Shown: positions 4,669-8,577 of the stretch, one piece after another
Layout: every line of letters starts with the position of its first letter
How positions within the stretch are numbered: position 1 is the first letter of the stretch
DNA from: CAZJYT01 sp964550325
GTDB lineage: Bacteria > Patescibacteriota > Minisyncoccia > Minisyncoccales > CAZJYT01
Reading direction: 5' to 3'
NCBI GenBank assembly: GCA_964550325.1
Contig: CAZJYT010000040.1
Coordinates: 1 to 8,577, forward strand
DNA: 8,577 nt
Program-made: the position numbers and the translations under genes
Notes under the pieces: generated by a model
What the model saw: the letters and a program-made list of their open reading frames with translations, nothing else
Database searches by the model: none
What the model was told of the DNA's origin: nothing

Positions 4669-6213
4669 TTAAAAGATTACTCTTTCACACCAAGAAGACA
4701 TTGTATTCTTGGTAATAAACTCCTGGTGGCACTCTGCAATTGCCATAACTGGCTCAGCATAAATTCTGAGATGGTAGTAGCTTCTCATATTTCTGGGTCC
4801 TCCAAAATAACAAGCTGCTGCCTCTTTTTCATTTTTAGCTCCCCATCTAAAACAATCTTTTAAATGTAGGGCTGCTCCCAAAGAAGCATCAAAAAAATCC
4901 CAGGGATCTGCGGGTTTCTTGGTAATAGTTTCAATTTTATGTTTGTATTTATCGCTTCCCACCCAATTAAAAGGCATTAACTGAGCAGGACCCATTGCTC
5001 CACCCCATCCATAAGGAACACATCCTTTACAATGACAAACAATATCACCTTTTGAAGTAACAGTGACATATTTCTTTTGCCAATAAACCCTATATTTATT
5101 AGCACAGGCTGGAATCCAACAGGAAATAGGGGTTTTTTTAGGGTCTAAGTTTAATCTGTTAGTGATTTCTAAAAAAAGAGGTATCCAGGAAGGTTTCATC
5201 ACTCTTGGCCAGGGAATCTCTTTCCCATTTATAATTTTCACACCTTTGCCGGTCTTAAAATCTCTTAAATAGCATTGGCCAACATTTCTCCCCAGTCGTG
5301 ATTCCTGAGTCAAAATCCCTAATAAAAATGCCGCCCTAATCCCAGTAATCTCCTCTACTCTCTTTGCCACCTCTAAAGCCTCTTCATATTTAGGAACTTT
5401 TCTTACTCCTACTAATTTGAAAAGTCGTGCTCTAATCTCTTTTGCTTTCTCTTTCACTTTCTCTGCTTCCTCTTTTATTTCCATCTTCTCCTTTTTCAAT
5501 TTTTTATATTCCTTTAGGGTAAGTTGTAATAAATAATCTTTTTCTTTTTTCGTTTCCTCTTCTTCTCTCTTTCTTAGAATTTGGATTTTGATTATCTCTT
5601 CAACTGCCCTTCTATCTTGCTCTAATATTTTTTCCTGCTTTTCCAAAAGAGATTGAGCATTTCTAATTTTTTTAATAATTCTCTGATTCTCTAAATTAAG
5701 AAGTCTTAAATTACTAAGATGAGTAAAATAATCAGATAATGTTTCTCCAGAAAGTAAAATTTCAAGAGTTGACTTTTGATCCTCTTTGTAAATTTCTCTT
5801 AAAATTCTTTTTAGATTCTCTTTTGAATTCTTGATTTCTAAATCTATTTTTCCAATAGAGTCTTCTGTTTCTCTAATCTCTGAGATTAATTTTCCCAAAA
5901 GAGCCTGATGTTGATTGATCTTTAGTTGAATCTTTTTAATTTTATCTTTCAGAAGATAAATTTCAGTTTGAATGGCACCCTTCTCTTTTTTTGCCTTTTT
6001 TTCTTTCTTCTCCAATTCTTTCATCTTCTCATTCATTTTTAACTCACATTTTTCTAATTTATCCAAAAGAAGTTGGCATTCTTCTTTTGTCTCACATGTG
6101 AGTTCTCCATCTAAATTTAAATCGCAAAAATCATCTTCTTGAGCAAAAGAAAAAATCCCTAAAAAGAGAAGGGCTAATACAAAAAGGAGAATTTTTTTAA
6201 AAAGGCTTCTCAT
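4669..6213 (-). CDS. Secreted coiled-coil lytic transglycosylase (MltB/SLT-like)
   Basis: This is a 514-residue exported murein hydrolase. Residues 1-24 are a signal peptide (KK, hydrophobic core, likely cut after SFA). A long coiled coil at about 45-265 resembles the PcsB/EnvC/CwlO N-terminal module, which in other bacteria couples hydrolases to the division complex FtsEX. The catalytic domain covers about 275-500: LTQESRLG (301-308, E304 the likely acid), GGAMGPAQLMP (404-414), DPWDFFDASLGAALHLKD (436-453) and AAACYFGGP (465-473). The GAMGxxQxMP plus DPxDA pattern is closest to MltB (GH103). Between E304 and GAMG lies an unusually long segment with C365, C370 and a CxCxxC at 393-398. I recall this architecture from Parcubacteria. 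It is the last gene of the ppa-fbp-rplY operon; its ATG overlaps the rplY stop (ATGA), with GAGG 7 nt upstream. Confidence 0.9.
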   Translation of the reverse strand: MRSLFKKILLFVLALLFLGIFSFAQEDDFCDLNLDGELTCETKEECQLLLDKLEKCELKMNEKMKELEKKEKKAKKEKGAIQTEIYLLKDKIKKIQLKINQHQALLGKLISEIRETEDSIGKIDLEIKNSKENLKRILREIYKEDQKSTLEILLSGETLSDYFTHLSNLRLLNLENQRIIKKIRNAQSLLEKQEKILEQDRRAVEEIIKIQILRKREEEETKKEKDYLLQLTLKEYKKLKKEKMEIKEEAEKVKEKAKEIRARLFKLVGVRKVPKYEEALEVAKRVEEITGIRAAFLLGILTQESRLGRNVGQCYLRDFKTGKGVKIINGKEIPWPRVMKPSWIPLFLEITNRLNLDPKKTPISCWIPACANKYRVYWQKKYVTVTSKGDIVCHCKGCVPYGWGGAMGPAQLMPFNWVGSDKYKHKIETITKKPADPWDFFDASLGAALHLKDCFRWGAKNEKEAAACYFGGPRNMRSYYHLRIYAEPVMAIAECHQEFITKNTMSSWCERVIF

Positions 6214-6860
6214 TTTTCTTCCTCTTTTTCTTTCTTTTTCTCTTTTATCACCTCCACTTCTTTAAGCTCTTTTTCTGGTTTTTTCTCTAACTCCTCTTCA
6301 ATCTCCTCTGGTGAAGCTACCGAGGCTAAGATCTCTTCTGGTTTCCTTAAGATCTTCACTCCTTTAGGTAGAACTAAATCCTTTACTAAGATGTAGTCAT
6401 CAAAAGTTTTAAGCTTACTAATATCTACCTTAATCTGAGAAGGAAGATTCTGAGGAAGAGCTTTTATTTCTATCTCGGAAATATTTTTTACTAAGGTCCC
6501 TCCTAATTCTTTTACTGCAGGAGCCTCACCTTCAAAAATTAGGGGCACCGTTACCTCAATTTGTTCTTCAAGTAGTGGTTGATAAAAATCAATATGAATT
6601 ATATCTTCGGTTAAAGGATGATAAGAAACATCTTTTATCAAAACCAAAAATTCTTTTTGAGCTCCATTCATTACCAATAATTTTACCAAAGAACTCTCTC
6701 CTACCTCCCGATATACTCTTTCAAATTCTTTTTTGTCAACTACTAAAGCTAAATTTTCAATTTTAGGACCATATAAAATAGCTGGTATGAGCCCCTTTTT
6801 TCTTAGCCTCTTTACCTTCCTACCAAACTCTTTTCTCAAACCTGTCTTAATTTCTAGCAT
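6210..6860 (-). CDS. rplY: 50S ribosomal protein L25, long CTC/TL5 form (bL25)
   Basis: It binds 5S rRNA in the large subunit. The 216-residue protein has the two-domain CTC layout: an N-terminal 5S-binding beta-barrel at about 1-93 (KTGLRKEFGRKVKRLRKKG, IPAILYG at 25-31, DVSYHPLTEDIIHIDFYQ at 77-94) and a C-terminal beta domain at about 98-182 (VPLIFEGEAPAVKELGG, EIEIKALPQNLPSQIKVDIS). Residues 185-216 are a low-complexity Glu/Lys tail, common in this family. It lies 6 bp after fbp without a clear Shine-Dalgarno sequence and shares ATGA with the transglycosylase gene, so it must be expressed with the metabolic genes upstream. Confidence 0.95.
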   Translation of the reverse strand: MLEIKTGLRKEFGRKVKRLRKKGLIPAILYGPKIENLALVVDKKEFERVYREVGESSLVKLLVMNGAQKEFLVLIKDVSYHPLTEDIIHIDFYQPLLEEQIEVTVPLIFEGEAPAVKELGGTLVKNISEIEIKALPQNLPSQIKVDISKLKTFDDYILVKDLVLPKGVKILRKPEEILASVASPEEIEEELEKKPEKELKEVEVIKEKKKEKEEEK

Positions 6861-6866
6861 AAATTT

Positions 6867-7973
6867 CTATTTTTTCCGAATGTAAAATCTTTTATCTAAT
6901 TCTTTTAAGCTCTCCATCACTCCTGTATATTCTAATTCCGTCATTGGTAGCATCGCATTTCCAAAAAATCCTTGTTCTCTAATCTCCTGTGCTTTCCGAG
7001 CACACTTCTCTCTTATATAGTCCCAATACGGGTGATCAAAACAATCTACAGGTCCCGTAAATTTTCCATCTTTCATAGAAAAAGCCAAACAAGATACTAC
7101 TGGGGGTCCATCAAAAAAAGAAATAGTAGAATTTTTCTTTACCGGCATTAAGGGTCCATTATGAGAACCCCTCATAAAACCCGCCACATAATGAGAAATG
7201 GTATAAGGAGACAAAACCTCTCCCGTAGCAGGGAAATTTTTTTGAGTTCTTATTATCATTACGGGATCATCCTTTCCTACATATTTCCCTGCAATATTAT
7301 GAAGTCTGGTAGTACTCGCTACTACTGCTTGCTCTCCAGTTGCTCTTGACCATACAGACTCTACTACAAATCTACCTGTATCTCTTAATAAACAAGCAAT
7401 ATCATAGCTCTCTTCTGGAGTAACTAACTCAATTACCTTATCAGCTTCAGTATAACTTACGTCCATAATTACAAATTTAAATCCCTTTTTTAATTCTGGT
7501 GATAAAATCAGTCCCGCACAATACATTGGATCACTAAAAGCCAAATAAACCGGTAAATTAAAAGCTCCAGGCTCAGTTTTATCAGCACAAATAACCAAGA
7601 AGGGTTCAGCGGTTCTCTCTTCAAATTCCATTTCTGCTACCTGAGGTCCCATCCCTTTTACATTTCCCGAAAAGGCAGATACCAATAAGTCCTGACCTGC
7701 CCCATAAAGACCTTCTGACTTTGCTACCTTTGTTCCTTCTAAAAAAGCTTCCCAACAAAGCTTGTGAATTTTTTGGTTTTCTTTCCCTAATTTATGAGAA
7801 AGCAAAATGGCAATGTCATCTCCTGTAAAACCTACATAATGGTCAATTACTAAATCTTTTCCTTTCTCAAGAATATAATTTTTTACCTTTTCTACTACCT
7901 TTTCGCTTGGTCTGATATGACCTCCTATAGAGCCAATGTCTGCTTTAATAAGAGAAAGGGTAACTTTTGCCAT
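6867..7973 (-). CDS. fbp: Bifunctional fructose-1,6-bisphosphate aldolase/phosphatase (class V, archaeal type)
   Basis: This cytoplasmic gluconeogenic enzyme joins dihydroxyacetone phosphate and glyceraldehyde-3-phosphate into fructose-1,6-bisphosphate and then removes the 1-phosphate to give fructose-6-phosphate. The 368 residues match the family over the full length: SLIKADIGSIGGH (7-19), VGFTGDD (47-53), GAGQDLL (91-97), CADKTEPGAFN (129-139), NIAGKYVGKDDP (226-237). K234 is the likely Schiff-base lysine, Y231 its partner and Y349 (ELEYTG) the other aldolase-stage tyrosine, by comparison with the known archaeal enzyme. D12, H19, D52, D53 and D131 fit the Mg-binding sites. The family is typical of archaea and deep-branching, often thermophilic bacteria. 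It lies 44 bp after ppa, with no Shine-Dalgarno sequence; the gap is U-rich on the transcript, including the palindrome TTAAGCTTAA at 7989-7998. Confidence 0.96.
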   Translation of the reverse strand: MAKVTLSLIKADIGSIGGHIRPSEKVVEKVKNYILEKGKDLVIDHYVGFTGDDIAILLSHKLGKENQKIHKLCWEAFLEGTKVAKSEGLYGAGQDLLVSAFSGNVKGMGPQVAEMEFEERTAEPFLVICADKTEPGAFNLPVYLAFSDPMYCAGLILSPELKKGFKFVIMDVSYTEADKVIELVTPEESYDIACLLRDTGRFVVESVWSRATGEQAVVASTTRLHNIAGKYVGKDDPVMIIRTQKNFPATGEVLSPYTISHYVAGFMRGSHNGPLMPVKKNSTISFFDGPPVVSCLAFSMKDGKFTGPVDCFDHPYWDYIREKCARKAQEIREQGFFGNAMLPMTELEYTGVMESLKELDKRFYIRKK

Positions 7974-8017
7974 AAAATAAGAAAAAAATTAAGCTTAAAA
8001 AACCTTTAATGCTTTTT

Positions 8018-8518
8018 TTAACGACCTTTTTTCTTAAAAGATTTGGTAATTATTTTTTGAGCTTCTCTTTTAGACCTGAAGTTTTTTAGCTTTACCCATT
8101 TTCCGGGTTCTAAATTCTTATAATTCTCAAAAAATTCCCTTATTTCTTTTTTGAAGTGTTCTGACAAATCTTTTATGTCCTGAATATAAGAAACCCTGGG
8201 ATCAATTTTTTCTCTTGGTACTGCCAAAATCTTATTATCTACACCTGCCTCATCCTCCATTTCTAAAACTCCTATGGCTCTCGCCTCTACCAAACAACCA
8301 GGAAAAGTGGAAAAAGAGGAAATTAAGACACAATCTAAAGGGTCTCCATCCTCTCCCTCGCTATCTTTTATAAACCCATATTCAAAAGGAAAATACATTG
8401 GAGAATAAAGAGTTCTATCTAATTTTATTCCTCCCAATTTCTCATCAAATTCATATTTTTGACAAGATCCCTTTGGAATCTCTATAACTACCCAGAAAAC
8501 TGAATTCTTCTCCTTCAT
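8018..8518 (-). CDS. ppa: Inorganic pyrophosphatase, family I
   Basis: It hydrolyses pyrophosphate to two phosphates in the cytoplasm, pulling biosynthetic reactions forward. The 166-residue length is normal for bacterial family I enzymes. The start matches the family (VIEIPKGSCQKYEFD, 11-25); the signature DGDPLDC (57-63) holds the metal ligands D57, D59 and D62; MEDEAGVDNK (87-96) supplies D89 and D94; and FFENYKNLEPGKWVK (129-143) gives the phosphate-binding Tyr/Lys residues. It is the first gene of a minus-strand operon continuing into fbp, rplY and the transglycosylase. The ATG at 8516-8518 has no Shine-Dalgarno sequence but follows a well-formed promoter that predicts a leader of two or three bases. 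Confidence 0.97.
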   Translation of the reverse strand: MKEKNSVFWVVIEIPKGSCQKYEFDEKLGGIKLDRTLYSPMYFPFEYGFIKDSEGEDGDPLDCVLISSFSTFPGCLVEARAIGVLEMEDEAGVDNKILAVPREKIDPRVSYIQDIKDLSEHFKKEIREFFENYKNLEPGKWVKLKNFRSKREAQKIITKSFKKKGR

Positions 8519-8527
8519 AGGATTTCT

Positions 8528-8556
8528 AAAATAGCAAATTGAACCTAAAAAGTCAA
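8528..8556 (-). promoter_or_regulatory. ppa operon promoter, predicting a near-leaderless mRNA
   Basis: On the minus strand, -35 TTGACT (8556-8551, five of six) and -10 TATTTT (8533-8528, four of six) are 17 bp apart. A start about 7 nt downstream falls near 8521, two or three bases before the ppa ATG at 8518. This is the same geometry as the promoters of rpmE and rpsB. Confidence 0.6.
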
Positions 8557-8577
8557 TAAAGTTTTATTTTGTCCTAT

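Noticed and set aside
7974..8017. Terminator or attenuator between ppa and fbp (palindrome TTAAGCTTAA, U-rich transcript)
   Set aside because: The palindrome has no loop and the longer pairings are almost all A-U; a regulatory role cannot be supported by eye.

Overview
The window looks like chromosome from a small-genome, AT-rich bacterium, probably of the Candidate Phyla Radiation (Parcubacteria-like). The translation genes are bacterial (bS2, short EF-Ts, bL31, RF1 family, bL25). Genes are packed edge to edge or overlap, proteins are rich in Lys/Glu/Ile, and Shine-Dalgarno sequences are mostly missing. EF-Ts and RF1 are both trimmed, and the lytic transglycosylase has an architecture I recall from Parcubacteria. 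This placement is inference; no rRNA is present. TAA, TAG and TGA all end genes here, so UGA is a stop codon (not the Gracilibacteria/SR1 code).

Layout: (1) 1-289, + strand: C-terminal end of a Cys-rich, membrane-anchored surface protein. (2) 313-385, - strand: tRNA-Thr(UGU). (3) 386-657: two near-identical 20-bp direct repeats flank a GC-rich, highly structured element (451-619) with a 26-bp closing stem and two internal arms; this is the best candidate for something undescribed. (4) 652-2134, - strand: rpsB, tsf and a small unknown membrane protein. (5) 2135-2197: back-to-back promoters whose -35 boxes abut; both predict almost leaderless mRNAs. (6) 2198-3164, + strand: rpmE and a release factor that lacks domain 1. 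(7) 3155-4667: a NodB-type polysaccharide deacetylase (-) and a 3D-domain protein (+) whose start codons lie 10 bp apart. (8) 4669-8518, - strand: apparent operon ppa - fbp (bifunctional FBP aldolase/phosphatase) - rplY - coiled-coil lytic transglycosylase, with a leaderless-type promoter at 8528-8556.

Two themes run through the window: translation (S2, EF-Ts, L31, RF1, L25, tRNA-Thr) and envelope remodelling (deacetylase, 3D protein, transglycosylase, surface protein). Pyrophosphatase plus the FBP aldolase/phosphatase gives a gluconeogenic, PPi-recycling pair. I see no CRISPR array, insertion sequence with a transposase, phage gene or defence gene. Most of the window is housekeeping; the novelty candidates are the structured element, the domain-1-less release factor and the leaderless promoter geometry.
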